Of a stretch of DNA of 48,787 nt, positions 34,671 to 44,014 are shown piece after piece. The notes under the pieces were generated by a model. The model saw only the letters and a program-made list of their open reading frames with translations. It did not search any database and had not been told where the DNA came from. The stretch covers positions 1,398,407 through 1,447,193 of the forward strand of contig NZ_HG964937.1 of NCBI RefSeq assembly GCF_000613245.1, written 5' to 3'. Every line of letters starts with the position of its first letter. Within the stretch, counting starts at the first letter, position 1. The stretch is from Mycobacterium asiaticum DSM 44297. GTDB taxonomy: Bacteria; Actinomycetota; Actinomycetes; Mycobacteriales; Mycobacteriaceae. The translations under genes were made by a program, and so were the position numbers.

Positions 34671-35164
34671 GACTTGAGAGCGCCGAGCGCCGCGTCGTAA
34701 TCGGGCTCCTGCGCGATCTCGGGCACCAGCTCGGTGTGCACGACGTTGCCGTCGGGCCCGATCACCACGACCGCCCGGGCCAACAGGCCCGCCATCGGGC
34801 CGTCGGCGATGGTGACGCCGTAGTCCTCACCGAAGCTGTCCCGGAACGCCGATGCGACGTTGACGTTCTCGATGCCCTCTGCGCCGCAGAATCGCTTCTG
34901 CGCGAACGGCAGATCCTTGGAGACACACACCACCGCCGCGCCGGTTCCGGCGACCCGCTCGTTGAAGGTCCGCACGCTGGTCGCGCACACCGGGGTGTCC
35001 ACCGACGGAAAGATGTTCAGCAGCACAGCTTTCCCGTCGAACTGGTCGTTACTGACCGGGCCCAGATCGGCGCCGGTCAGCGTGAAGGCAGGGGCCGGAG
35101 ACCCCACGGCGGGAAGCTCGCCGACGGTGTTGATCGCATTTCCGCGCAAGGTTATCTGTGCCAT
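34667..35164 (-). CDS. tpx: Thiol peroxidase Tpx
   Basis: 165 residues, as in H37Rv Tpx (Rv1932), and nearly identical in many stretches. Atypical 2-Cys peroxiredoxin with peroxidatic Cys60 (SVDTPVCATS) and resolving Cys93 (QKRFCGAEG). Reduces peroxides using thioredoxin. Start MAQITLRGN at 35164; a GTG-type extension by two codons is ignored. Neighbourhood of mono-oxygenases may expose the cell to leaked peroxide. Confidence 0.97.
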   Translation of the reverse strand: MAQITLRGNAINTVGELPAVGSPAPAFTLTGADLGPVSNDQFDGKAVLLNIFPSVDTPVCATSVRTFNERVAGTGAAVVCVSKDLPFAQKRFCGAEGIENVNVASAFRDSFGEDYGVTIADGPMAGLLARAVVVIGPDGNVVHTELVPEIAQEPDYDAALGALKS

Positions 35165-35272
35165 GCGCACAGTCTGCCAAGAAGCCCAGCGCGGTTCTTG
35201 CCCGGGTCCGATGTCCTAATTCGTGGGGTGCAGGGCGTAGACGCCACGATGATGCTGGCTGAAACTATCTGC

Positions 35273-36223
35273 ATGGCTCGCAAGGTGGTCATCGCCGGCT
35301 TCCCCGGTGTGCAGGCGCTCGATGTGGTGGGACCGTACGAGGTCTTCACCGGCGCTGCGCTGTTGACCGAGGGAGGCTACGAGGTGATCGTGGGCTCCCC
35401 CGGCGGACAACCCGTCAGCACTCCCACCGGCCTCAGCTTTCACGCGGCGCCGCTCCCCGATCCTCGAGAACCGGTCGATACCGTGGTGCTGCCCGGCGGC
35501 GCCGGGATCGATGCGACGCGCACCGACCGGGAGTTCATCGACTGGGTCAAGGCCGTGTCCCGATCGGCGCGCCGCATTGTCACCGTGTGCACGGGCGCGT
35601 TCCTGGCCGCCGAGGCGGGACTGCTCGACGGCCAGCGCGTCACCACCCATTGGGCCTTCGCCGACCGGTTGGCCGAAGAGTTCCCGTCCATCGATGTCGA
35701 CCCCGATCCGATCTTCCTCCGCAGTGGCGAACGGATCTGGACCGCAGCTGGTGTCACCTCGGGTATCGACCTCGCCCTGTCACTCGTCGAGGACGACCAC
35801 GGCACCGAAGTTGCGCAGACCGTGGCCCGTTGGCTGGTGCTCTACCTGCGCCGCCCCGGCGGACAGACGCAGTTCGCCGCGCCGGTGTGGATGCCCAGGG
35901 CCAAGCGGCCGTCCATCCGTGATGTCCAGGAGGCCATCGAGTCCGAACCCGGTGGAATGCACAGTGTGGACGAACTGGCCCGGCGGGCCGCGATGAGTCC
36001 ACGCCATTTCACCCGGGTGTTCACCGAAGAGGTCGGTGAGGCGCCGGGCCAGTACGTCGAACGTATCCGCACCGAAGCCGCGCGCCGGCAACTGGAAGAG
36101 ACCGACGACACCGTGGTGGCGATCGCCTCGCGCTGCGGTTTCGGTACCGCGGAAACGATGCGCCGCAACTTCATTCGCCGGATCGGCGTTCCGCCCGATC
36201 AGTACCGCAAGGCTTTCGCCTAG
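35273..36223 (+). CDS. AraC-family regulator with GATase1/DJ-1-like domain (Rv1931c-like)
   Basis: 316 residues: N-terminal DJ-1/PfpI-like domain (1-185, VIAGFPGVQALDVVGPYEVF, VTVCTGAFLAAEAGLL with the elbow Cys) and C-terminal AraC helix-turn-helix pair (about 215-315, VDELARRAAMSPRHFTRVF, AIASRCGFGTAETMRRNF). Starts at 35249, 35252 and 35273 are all possible; 35273 gives the family N-terminus. Divergent from tpx by 108 bp, co-directional with the DJ-1 gene it may control. Confidence 0.88.
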   Translation: MARKVVIAGFPGVQALDVVGPYEVFTGAALLTEGGYEVIVGSPGGQPVSTPTGLSFHAAPLPDPREPVDTVVLPGGAGIDATRTDREFIDWVKAVSRSARRIVTVCTGAFLAAEAGLLDGQRVTTHWAFADRLAEEFPSIDVDPDPIFLRSGERIWTAAGVTSGIDLALSLVEDDHGTEVAQTVARWLVLYLRRPGGQTQFAAPVWMPRAKRPSIRDVQEAIESEPGGMHSVDELARRAAMSPRHFTRVFTEEVGEAPGQYVERIRTEAARRQLEETDDTVVAIASRCGFGTAETMRRNFIRRIGVPPDQYRKAFA

Positions 36224-36247
36224 TAACTACCAGTGAGGAGCACACCG

Positions 36248-36991
36248 ATGACTCAGATCGCCTTCGTGGCCTACCCGGGGTTCACCGCCCTGGACATGAT
36301 CGGCCCCTACGAGGTGTTGCGCCAATTGCCGGACACCGACGTGCGGTTCGTCTGGCACGAACCCGGCCCGATCACCGCCGACTCCGGGGTGCTGGTGCTC
36401 GGCGCGACCCACTCCCTGGCCGAAACGCCTTCGCCCGACGTGGTTCTGGTGCCGGGTGGCCCGTCGACTCCGGTGCACGCCCGCGACGAGAAACTGCTCG
36501 ATTGGCTGCGTCAGGTCCATCAGACCGGGGCGTGGACCACCTCGGTGTGTTCGGGATCGGTGATCCTGGCTGCGGCCGGGTTGCTGCAAGACAAGCGGGC
36601 TACCTCGCACTGGGTCGCGCTGCCGGTGCTCAAGACGTTCGGCGTCATCCCGGTGGATGATGAGCGAATTGTGCACGAGGGCAAGGTCATCACCAGTGCC
36701 GGGGTTTCGGCGGGCATCGACCTCGGGCTATGGCTCGCGGGACAGATCGGCGGCCCAAGCCGCGCCAAAGCGATCCAGCTGGCCATCGAATACGACCCGC
36801 AGCCACCGTTCGACTCCGGCCACAAGTCCAAGGCATCGGTGAGCACCAAGGCCGCCGCCACCGCGTTGCTGTCCAAGGACAGCCTGAAGCCGGCCAACCT
36901 CAAGGCCGCCACGCTGCTGGCCTGGGACCAGGCCATTTCGGCGGTTCGGTCCCGCCGGCGTAAGCGGCAGCCGGTGGGTACTGGGGTTTAA
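36248..36991 (+). CDS. DJ-1/PfpI family protein (Rv1930c-like)
   Basis: 247 residues: MTQIAFVAYPGFTALDMIGPYEVL, SVCSGSVILAAAGLL with the nucleophile Cys, and THSLAETPSPDVVLVPGG. This group includes isocyanide hydratase-like and ThiJ proteins. Strong GTGAGGAG site upstream of ATG 36248. The stop overlaps the convergent NTF2-fold gene by 4 nt (TTAA shared). Longer than the H37Rv counterpart, which I recall as 174 aa. Confidence 0.86.
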   Translation: MTQIAFVAYPGFTALDMIGPYEVLRQLPDTDVRFVWHEPGPITADSGVLVLGATHSLAETPSPDVVLVPGGPSTPVHARDEKLLDWLRQVHQTGAWTTSVCSGSVILAAAGLLQDKRATSHWVALPVLKTFGVIPVDDERIVHEGKVITSAGVSAGIDLGLWLAGQIGGPSRAKAIQLAIEYDPQPPFDSGHKSKASVSTKAAATALLSKDSLKPANLKAATLLAWDQAISAVRSRRRKRQPVGTGV

Positions 36992-37464
36992 GCCTTCGGC
37001 GCGGGGATCGCATCGGTGGCAAGCTTGCCGCCCGCGCGCATCCATTCCGCGACCACCCGCGGCGCATCGCGATTCGGGTTGTAGATGTCCTCTTCACTGG
37101 AAAACAATCCGTCGCCTGCGTAGACGAGCCGGGTCCAGTTCGGGAACCAGAAAGGCTCGCCGTTCGGATCGGTCGGATGGTCGAGAAGGTTCTTGATCAT
37201 GATGACGACGGCATCGTTGTCCTCGTCATAGGCGATCCACTCCGACGGAAACCGCATGTGCGGAAACGGCGCCATGACGTCGACGATCCACTCGCGCACC
37301 GCCTCACGGCCGTGGAAGACCCCGTAGTGGTGTTCGGTGTAGACGACGTCTTCGGTGAAAAGGTCCGCGAAGGGGCGCCAGTCCCCGGACGCTGAACACC
37401 CCGCGGCGACTTCGGTGTAGTGGTTGACGGCTTCTTCGATCTCTATTTTGGCGAACTTGCCCAT
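36988..37464 (-). CDS. NTF2-fold/SnoaL-like protein
   Basis: 158 residues from ATG 37464. NTF2-like features: EEAVNHYTEVAAGCSASGDWRPFADLFTEDVVYTEHHYG and VFHGREAVREWIVDVMAPF. The frame is open up to 37557, but that part lies inside the divergent SDR. Only 19 nt separate the two starts, so both promoters must overlap coding sequence or the mRNAs are nearly leaderless. Function unknown. Confidence 0.82.
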   Translation of the reverse strand: MGKFAKIEIEEAVNHYTEVAAGCSASGDWRPFADLFTEDVVYTEHHYGVFHGREAVREWIVDVMAPFPHMRFPSEWIAYDEDNDAVVIMIKNLLDHPTDPNGEPFWFPNWTRLVYAGDGLFSSEEDIYNPNRDAPRVVAEWMRAGGKLATDAIPAPKA

Positions 37465-37483
37465 ACCGGACACACTAGAGCGT

Positions 37484-38251
37484 ATGAGCGTCTTGGACCT
37501 GTTCGACCTGCGCGGCAAGAAGGCCCTGGTGACGGGTGCGTCCAGCGGTATCGGCAAGAAGGTGGCTCTGGCTTACGTCCAGGCCGGTGCCGAAGTCGCA
37601 ATTGCAGCAAGGCATTTGGACGCCCTGGAGGAGTTGGCCGACGAGATCGCGGCGGCCGGCGGGCGGGCGGTGCCCATCGCCTGTGATGTCACCCGAGAAG
37701 ATCAGGTGAGCGCCATGATCGATGCGGTCACCGCCGAGCTGGGTGGCATTGACATTGCCGTGTGCAATGCCGGCATCGTGTCGGTGACGCCGATGCTGGA
37801 CATGTCGCTCGAGGAGTTCGAGCGGATCCAGAGCACGAATGTGACCGGTGTCTTCCTGACCGCACAGGCCGCGGCCCGGGCGATGGTGCGCCAGGGACGG
37901 GGCGGGTCGATCATCACCACCGCCTCGATGTCGGGCCACATCATCAACATTCCGCAGCAGGTGGGCCACTACTGCACCTCCAAGGCGGCGGTCATTCACC
38001 TGACCAAGGCGATGGCGGTGGAGTTCGCCCAGTACGACATCCGGGTCAACGCCGTCAGTCCCGGCTACATCATGACCGAACTCGTCGAACCGCTGGCGGA
38101 GTACCACCGGCAGTGGGAGCCGAAGATCCCGATGGGACGGATCGGCCGGCCCGAGGAACTCACCGGCCTCTACCTCTACCTGGCCAGCGCGGCTTCGAGC
38201 TACATGACCGGCTCCGACGTGGTGATCGACGGTGGCTACACCTGCCCCTGA
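37484..38251 (+). CDS. Short-chain dehydrogenase/reductase (Rv1928c-like)
   Basis: 255 residues, as in Rv1928c. SDR motifs: TGASSGIGKK, NAG, active-site YCTSKAAV (Tyr-x-x-x-Lys) with Ser in TTASMSG. NAD(P)-dependent oxidation or reduction of an alcohol or ketone; substrate unknown. Its end overlaps the next gene by 20 nt. Confidence 0.92.
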   Translation: MSVLDLFDLRGKKALVTGASSGIGKKVALAYVQAGAEVAIAARHLDALEELADEIAAAGGRAVPIACDVTREDQVSAMIDAVTAELGGIDIAVCNAGIVSVTPMLDMSLEEFERIQSTNVTGVFLTAQAAARAMVRQGRGGSIITTASMSGHIINIPQQVGHYCTSKAAVIHLTKAMAVEFAQYDIRVNAVSPGYIMTELVEPLAEYHRQWEPKIPMGRIGRPEELTGLYLYLASAASSYMTGSDVVIDGGYTCP

Positions 38252-38660
38252 GTTCGCCGAGTTCCCCTGCGCCGTCTGCGGCGAGCGGGCCGGCAGCGTC
38301 CGGTTCGTCACCCCCGCAGACGCGGTGGCCGACGACACCCGCCCGGCGCTGCAGGCGCTGGTCGAACTCGACGTGCTGGAACGGCCCGGGCGCCAAGCTG
38401 CGCTATTGGTGGACACGTTCTTCGGCGCCACCACGCACCCCGTCTCCAGCGAGAGCGTGGAATGGATGGGGTACGCGATCGCGGACGCCGACGCCGCCGC
38501 CCTCTACCGAATGGGCTACGCCTACGCGCCCTTCCACTGTCCCGACTGCCCGGCGTGCTATTGCGGGGAGCACTGGGATTGGCGGGAGTTCGACGACGAC
38601 CCGTTCAGCGGCATCGAAGGCAACTGCCCCCGTGGGCATTTCCGCGTGCTGTCCTACTGA
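38232..38660 (+). CDS. Cysteine-rich, zinc-ribbon-like protein (unknown)
   Basis: 142 residues; GTG start at 38232 overlaps the SDR by 20 nt, pointing to translational coupling. Two Cys clusters: FPCAVCGE at the start and HCPDCPACYCGEHWDW plus NCPRGH near the end, enough to bind one or more zinc ions. No further domain recognised. Stop overlaps the convergent DUF2071 gene. Confidence 0.75.
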   Translation: MATPAPEFAEFPCAVCGERAGSVRFVTPADAVADDTRPALQALVELDVLERPGRQAALLVDTFFGATTHPVSSESVEWMGYAIADADAAALYRMGYAYAPFHCPDCPACYCGEHWDWREFDDDPFSGIEGNCPRGHFRVLSY

Positions 38661-39421
38661 ACCAGGCAGGGCCGGCCGAAAAGCGTTCGTACGCCGGCGG
38701 AATACACTGCCCGCAGTCGATCACCGCACGGCGTGACACCCGCCGCGGCGATGAGTTCGCAGTCCAGTTCCACCACCTTGGCCGCGCGCAGCGGCCAGGC
38801 GTCGTGTTCGTTGGGGACCCACCACGTGCGGCCTGCCTTGCGGGTGTGGGCACCCCAGCGGGCGGTGAGCCACACCTCCAGCGGCGTCGGCTCGATCACC
38901 TCACCGACGTCGACAGTCACCAGGTTGCGCAGGCCGCGTCGCGGCCAGCGTCGCACGCTGCGGTAGGTGATTCGGTTGCCCGAGCGGGTCATTCGCATCT
39001 TCGCCCAGGTGTACGGGATGCCCAAACCGATCCGGGTGACGGGCACGACGGCCAGTCGGGCGGTCTCCAGCGACCGGAACAGCACCCCGTGCCGGCCGGC
39101 GTCGTCGATCGAATAAAGCCGGATATTCGTCTCGAGGAACCGGCCGAGGTACGGAACCGGTACCCCCGTGCCGAGTTTCGTGCCGGTCATGGCGAATGGG
39201 ACCAACCCGACATAGGTGGTGCCGTCGGCGAAGACGTCGGGACGCGTCCCGGGCGGGTAGAGATGCGTCACGCTCTCGGGGGTGACCGGCCAGTGCACGA
39301 AGGTCAGATCGGACCAACGCTGGTCGGAGGTGACCGGGCGGGACAGGGGCGGCGGGATGACCGGGTATCCCGCCAGTTCGGGAGCCCGGCCGGGTTCCGC
39401 AGCGGCCGGGATGTCGTTCAT
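38654..39421 (-). CDS. DUF2071 family protein (Rv1927-like)
   Basis: 255 residues, close to Rv1927 (257). Contains WSDLTFVHWPVTPESVTHLYP and YVGLVPFAMTG, typical of the YqjF/DUF2071 family, which has a SRPBCC-like beta-barrel. Start overlaps the FadD31 stop by one base (TGATG), so it follows fadD31 in one transcript. Function unknown. Confidence 0.85.
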   Translation of the reverse strand: MNDIPAAAEPGRAPELAGYPVIPPPLSRPVTSDQRWSDLTFVHWPVTPESVTHLYPPGTRPDVFADGTTYVGLVPFAMTGTKLGTGVPVPYLGRFLETNIRLYSIDDAGRHGVLFRSLETARLAVVPVTRIGLGIPYTWAKMRMTRSGNRITYRSVRRWPRRGLRNLVTVDVGEVIEPTPLEVWLTARWGAHTRKAGRTWWVPNEHDAWPLRAAKVVELDCELIAAAGVTPCGDRLRAVYSAGVRTLFGRPCLVQ

Positions 39422-41250
39422 CAGAGGCTGCCGTCGAGGTAGGCGGACCGGCAGGCGACGCGCGCCAGTTTGCCGCTGGTGGTGCGTGGGATCGCGCCCG
39501 CGGGCAAAAAGCGCACGTCGGCGACGGACAACCCGTGCCGTGCCTGCACGGCGGCCCGGATCGCCTCGACAGCGGGTTGCGGGTCGGCGCGGCTGGTGCC
39601 CGTCGCGCGCTCGGCGATGATCACCAGGCCGTGACCGTCAGCCTCCGGCACGGCGAACGCCGTCACGTAACCCTTCCGCACCATCGGCGAGGCCGCCGCG
39701 ACGGTGGCCTCGATGTCCTGCGGATAGTGATTCTGCCCGTCGATTGTCACCAGATCGGCGATGCGGCCGACTACATAGATCTCCCCATCGAGATACACCG
39801 CCAAATCGCCTGTGCGCAGCCAGTTCCCATCGATCTGGGCGCCGCCGGCATGGCTGCGGTTCGGCAGCACCGGGCCTAGCTTGGCGCCAAAGGTCGCGCG
39901 GGTCTGTTCGGGCCGGCCCCAGTACCCGCGCCCGACGTTGTCGCCCTGCAGCCATGGTTCGCCAACCCGGCCGTCCGGCAACTCGGCACCGGTGTCGGGA
40001 TCGACGATCACCGCCCACAGGCTTCGTGCCGGCTGACCGCACGAGACGTGGACCATGGCCTTGGGATCGTCCGCGGCGACCCGGACTGCCTCGCCCGCTC
40101 CGAGCCGCTCCCGGTCCAGATACACCACGGACGTCTGGGCGTCGTGGTCGATCGTGGCGATCATCAGGGTCGCCTCGGCGATGCCGTAGGAGGGTTTGAA
40201 CGCCGTGCGCGGTAAGCCGAAGGGCGCGAACGCATTGTTGAACGCGTCGACCGCGTCGATGCTGACCGGCTCCGAACCGATGATCAGTACGACATTGCTC
40301 AGATCGATGTCGTCGCCGTCGGCGGGGCGTCCCCGCTGCGCCGCCCACTCGTAGGCGAAGTTCGGCGCCGCGGTCACCACCTGGCCGGTGCGCGATCCGT
40401 CTGAGAGCGCCTGGATCCAGCGCTGCGGCCTTCGCACAAACGCGGTAGGCGACATGAGCGTGGTATGTCCGCCGTAGACCGTGGGAAAGCCGATCATCGA
40501 TAGGCCCATGTCGTGGTAGAGCGGTAACCAGCTGACGCCGTGCGTGTTTCGGTTCAGCAGGTCGATCGACAGGATCATCTGGGCCAGGTTGGTGGCGACC
40601 GCTCGATGGGTGATCTCGACGCCGATCGGCGGGCGGGTCGCTCCCGAGGTGTACTGCAGATATGACACGGCGTCCATATCTAGATGGACGGGGACGAACG
40701 ACTCCTGCGCCGAGTCGGGTATCTCGTCGATGACGAGCACCTCCGGCTTGGGCAGCTCGACAAGCGTGGCCAGGAAGTCTTCGATACCGGGCCGGGCCGC
40801 GGCGGTGGTCAGCACGACAGACGGCCGCGAATCCCGCAGCGCCGTTTGCAGCCGTTCGGCATGGCCGGGGAGTTCGGGGGCGAACAGCGGCACCGCCACG
40901 GATCCGGCTTTGATCGCGGCGTAGTAACCGGCCACCCAGTCGATACTCTGCGGCGCCAGGATGGCCACCCGGTCACCGGGACCGGCCAGCTGCTGGATCC
41001 GGGCGCTGATGGCGCGTAGCCGGACCCCGAACCGGTCCCAGGTCACTTCGAGGGCGCGTCCCTCCCCCGAGCCGGTGTAGTCGAGGAAGCGATACGCGAT
41101 CTCCTCGCCGACGTACTTGATGTTGCGATCGATCAACGAGATCAGCGTCGTTTCCGGTGGCAACGCGATGTTGCCGTCGGCGTCCAGACAGTCCTCGATC
41201 TGCAGCAGGCCTTCGCGCACTGCCTGCCCGGACCGGGCGCCGCCATTCAT
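39421..41250 (-). CDS. fadD31: Fatty-acyl-AMP ligase FadD31
   Basis: 609 residues. FAAL rather than CoA-ligase type: adenylation core LQYTSGATRPPIGVEITH, YGIAEATLMIAT, RTGDLAVYLDGEIYVVGRIADLVTIDGQNHYP. FAALs form acyl-adenylates for transfer to a polyketide synthase or carrier protein. No PKS lies here, so its partner is elsewhere. Matches Rv1925 by position and length. Confidence 0.9.
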   Translation of the reverse strand: MNGGARSGQAVREGLLQIEDCLDADGNIALPPETTLISLIDRNIKYVGEEIAYRFLDYTGSGEGRALEVTWDRFGVRLRAISARIQQLAGPGDRVAILAPQSIDWVAGYYAAIKAGSVAVPLFAPELPGHAERLQTALRDSRPSVVLTTAAARPGIEDFLATLVELPKPEVLVIDEIPDSAQESFVPVHLDMDAVSYLQYTSGATRPPIGVEITHRAVATNLAQMILSIDLLNRNTHGVSWLPLYHDMGLSMIGFPTVYGGHTTLMSPTAFVRRPQRWIQALSDGSRTGQVVTAAPNFAYEWAAQRGRPADGDDIDLSNVVLIIGSEPVSIDAVDAFNNAFAPFGLPRTAFKPSYGIAEATLMIATIDHDAQTSVVYLDRERLGAGEAVRVAADDPKAMVHVSCGQPARSLWAVIVDPDTGAELPDGRVGEPWLQGDNVGRGYWGRPEQTRATFGAKLGPVLPNRSHAGGAQIDGNWLRTGDLAVYLDGEIYVVGRIADLVTIDGQNHYPQDIEATVAAASPMVRKGYVTAFAVPEADGHGLVIIAERATGTSRADPQPAVEAIRAAVQARHGLSVADVRFLPAGAIPRTTSGKLARVACRSAYLDGSL

Positions 41251-41368
41251 GACCGCAGTCTATAAACCCGGTCGCGGCTCGCCGGGTACGCGCTGGTGTG
41301 GTTCTGGTTACCTGGCGCTGCCTCGGCGAAGGTGCGCGCAATGCCAGCCGCGCGGGCGTGTCGCCGTC

Positions 41369-41392
41369 CAGCTGCGCACGCTCGCGCAGCTG
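41369..41392 (-). terminator. Hairpin downstream of lipD
   Basis: CAGCTGCGC-ACGCTC-GCGCAGCTG, a perfect 9-bp stem, beginning 11 nt after the lipD stop. No U-tract; typical of mycobacterial intrinsic terminators. Confidence 0.6.
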
Positions 41393-41402
41393 CCGGGGCG
41401 CC

Positions 41403-42680
41403 TTACTCCCCCGCGGCCGGCTCCTGCTCGTCCGGATCGTAGAACGGCGCACCGAAGTGTGGTACCTCCAGCGGCCCGTCAATGCGTGCCGAGTTGACGG
41501 AGTTGGTCAGCAGCGGGGCCAGACCGGCGAATGACCCGACGTCGAACAGCAGCAGTGTCAACAGCCGGTTGTGCACATACCCGAACGAGCTGCCAGATTC
41601 CGGATCGGCCCAACCGACGGTGCCACCGAGGCCGATGTGGCCGTAGCCCTCTAAAAAGCCTGGCAACGGCGATGATTGGTAACCCTGGTGGTAGGTGAAC
41701 GGCAGGCCGAGATTCAGATCCGGCCACAGCTCGGCTTTGCCCTTCATACTGGCCACCGCTTCCGACGACAGCAGCCTCGTGTCGTCGATCACCCCGTCGT
41801 TGGCCAGCACCGCGTACGTCTTGGCCAGCGCACGCGCGGTCACCACGCCGTTGACCGCCGGCAGCTCACCGTCGAGGAACGGCATGTCATCCTGCAGCAT
41901 CCCCATGATTCCCGGGAAATAGATGGATCCGAGCAGCCCGGAGAACGACAGGCCCGCCACCTTCGGCGCGATGAAGTCCAACAGCGGGGTTGGGATCTTC
42001 GCCTGAGGCAACAGCGTCTGCGCGGCCTTGGTGGGTGAATCGGCCGGCGGGCGCCCCAGGTGCAGACCGTCGGTGTTCAGCGGGCGCGCGAGTTCCTCAC
42101 GGAACAGTTCTCGCATCCCTTTGCCCGTCACCGCGCGGGCCAGACCGGACAGCAACCAGCCGTAGGTGATTGCGTGGTAGGCCATCTTGCCGTGCGCGTG
42201 GTCCACCGGGGCTGCGGCCAGGCGTTCCTCCATGCGGAGGTGGTCCATGATGGTGTCTTTGTCGACACCCTTGAGGTGAGACAGTCCCGCGCGATGCCGC
42301 AACACGTCGCTCACGGTGATCTCGTCCTTGCCGTTGGCGCCGAACTCGGGCCAGTACGTGGCGACCGGCTCGTCGTAGGCAAGCAGACCGCGATCGACGA
42401 GCAGATGAATGATGGTGGCCGCCAAGCCTTTTGTTGCGGAAAACACCATGGCACCGGTGTCGGCGGTCCAGGGCACGTCGCCCTTGCGGTCGGAGTACCC
42501 CGTCCATACATCGACGACTTGTCGGCCGTCGATGAAGACCGACAGCGCTCCCCCGCCGAACATGCGGCCGGGGTACAGCCCGGCGAATGCGCGGATCACA
42601 TTCAAGAAGCGTGAGTCGCAGGCTCCCTGCACTCCGGAAGGAAGCCCATTGTCGGTGGTGAGAACGGACGGTTGCGCCAT
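41403..42680 (-). CDS. lipD: Serine esterase/beta-lactamase-fold protein LipD
   Basis: 425 residues from ATG 42680. Class C beta-lactamase/esterase VIII fold with the Ser-x-x-Lys motif in VFSATKGLAAT (nucleophile Ser) and the LRHRAGLSHL segment; a Tyr in HAITYGWLLSG is the likely second motif. Hydrolyses esters. Matches Rv1923 (446 aa). Start set at 42680 because the family sequence begins there; the longer frame to 42875 overlaps the upstream gene. Confidence 0.88.
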   Translation of the reverse strand: MAQPSVLTTDNGLPSGVQGACDSRFLNVIRAFAGLYPGRMFGGGALSVFIDGRQVVDVWTGYSDRKGDVPWTADTGAMVFSATKGLAATIIHLLVDRGLLAYDEPVATYWPEFGANGKDEITVSDVLRHRAGLSHLKGVDKDTIMDHLRMEERLAAAPVDHAHGKMAYHAITYGWLLSGLARAVTGKGMRELFREELARPLNTDGLHLGRPPADSPTKAAQTLLPQAKIPTPLLDFIAPKVAGLSFSGLLGSIYFPGIMGMLQDDMPFLDGELPAVNGVVTARALAKTYAVLANDGVIDDTRLLSSEAVASMKGKAELWPDLNLGLPFTYHQGYQSSPLPGFLEGYGHIGLGGTVGWADPESGSSFGYVHNRLLTLLLFDVGSFAGLAPLLTNSVNSARIDGPLEVPHFGAPFYDPDEQEPAAGE

Positions 42681-42748
42681 ACCGTGAATGATTACAGCTC
42701 CCCCGGCGGCGCGGGCATAGGAATGCGCTATTTGTTTGCCGGCGTCGC

Positions 42749-43846
42749 CTACATCCAGATGTGGCCCAGCGCGTCGGCCAGCGCATCGGGGTCCTGGTTG
42801 TCGACGTTGCAACTGATCGCGACCGCGGTGCGTCGGTCGCTGCTGATGCGGAACGCACTGACGAACCCCGCCCATCCGCCGTCGTGGTCGAGCATGCCGT
42901 TGGCGAGCGAGAAGATGCCGGCGCCATAGCGGTCGCCGCCACCGGGTTCGGTTTGCACCGCTCCCGCCAGCTGCGCATCCAGGAGCTGGGGTCCACCCAC
43001 CTTGCCGGTGCGGTAATTGTCAGCCCAGCGCACCAATTCTGAAGGGCTGGTCTGAATGCCGCCGTCGCCGACCTGCTCCCACTTCGCGTCGGCCACCCGG
43101 CCGTCACCGGTGTAGGACAGCGCCTTGTTCGGGATGCTTGCGACGGGGTCCATCACCATGGTTAGGCCCAGCGGCTCGAAGACCTGGCTGCGCAGGTAGT
43201 CGGGCAGCGATTGCCCAGACACCCGGTGCACGATCTCACCGAGCAGCAAATAGTTCGAGTTGGAGTACTGGTAGCGGGCGCCGGGCTTGAACACCAATTC
43301 CGGCGCGCCGACCAAGGCCTGTAACGCCTGGGCTTGCGTGGTGCGGTCGGCATAGCTGAAGCCTTGTTCCTGCAGCAGTCCGATGTAGTCGGGAATCCCG
43401 CTGGTGTGGTGCATCATCTGCGCGAGCGTGACGCCGGCTGCCCACGGGGGCATCTCTGGCATGTATTGGGCCAGTGAGTCGTTGAGGATGAGCTTGCCGG
43501 TATCGGCCAGTAACAGGATCGCTGTCGCGGTGAACTGCTTGGACACCGAGGCGATGTCGAAGACGGTGTCCGCGGTGATCGCGGCGCCGATCGCCAGGTT
43601 TGCCAATCCGGCCACGCCGGTCCAGGCGACCTTGCCCTCGACGCCGATGGCCGCCGAGCAGCCCGGCCCGTCGGCCTTGACCGCGGAGTCCAGCACGTTC
43701 TGACTGCCGCTCGCCTTCGCCGTCGACGTTGTCGCGCTGGTGGCCGGTGCGGAGCTGTGCGCGCCGTGCGGGTCGGTGCACGCCGCCAACAGGAGCGCGG
43801 CAGCCAGCGCAGATATTGTGCGGGCGCCCGCTGACGGTGAATTCAA
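42749..43846 (-). CDS. Lipoprotein with beta-lactamase fold (Rv1922-like)
   Basis: 365 residues. TTG is the only usable start (43846), since the frame closes upstream without ATG or GTG. Signal ending in the perfect lipobox LAAC (Cys23), a Ser/Thr-rich linker, then a penicillin-binding/beta-lactamase-like domain with Ser-x-x-Lys in SVSKQFTATA, YSNSNYLLLGE and HDGGWAGF. Outer-face serine hydrolase. Follows the order of H37Rv Rv1922 next to lipD. Confidence 0.85.
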   Translation of the reverse strand: MNSPSAGARTISALAAALLLAACTDPHGAHSSAPATSATTSTAKASGSQNVLDSAVKADGPGCSAAIGVEGKVAWTGVAGLANLAIGAAITADTVFDIASVSKQFTATAILLLADTGKLILNDSLAQYMPEMPPWAAGVTLAQMMHHTSGIPDYIGLLQEQGFSYADRTTQAQALQALVGAPELVFKPGARYQYSNSNYLLLGEIVHRVSGQSLPDYLRSQVFEPLGLTMVMDPVASIPNKALSYTGDGRVADAKWEQVGDGGIQTSPSELVRWADNYRTGKVGGPQLLDAQLAGAVQTEPGGGDRYGAGIFSLANGMLDHDGGWAGFVSAFRISSDRRTAVAISCNVDNQDPDALADALGHIWM

Positions 43847-44014
43847 TTGTCTGCTCGAACCTGTCCTTCTGCTGGCCGGTCATGACGGTGCGAGAAAGAC
43901 TACGCGGTGCCGGGCGGCGTGCGGTGGTGCGCCACACCGCGTCTGCTCGCGCAACGACCGGGGCACGGTAGGGTACGCGGCAATAACTGGGGCAGTCGTC
44001 ACTTGGGAGTAGCC

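Noticed and set aside
43847..44014. RNA gene between the Rv1922-like and SRPBCC genes
   Set aside because: GC-rich, but no tRNA cloverleaf or stable paired structure could be traced; most likely a divergent promoter.
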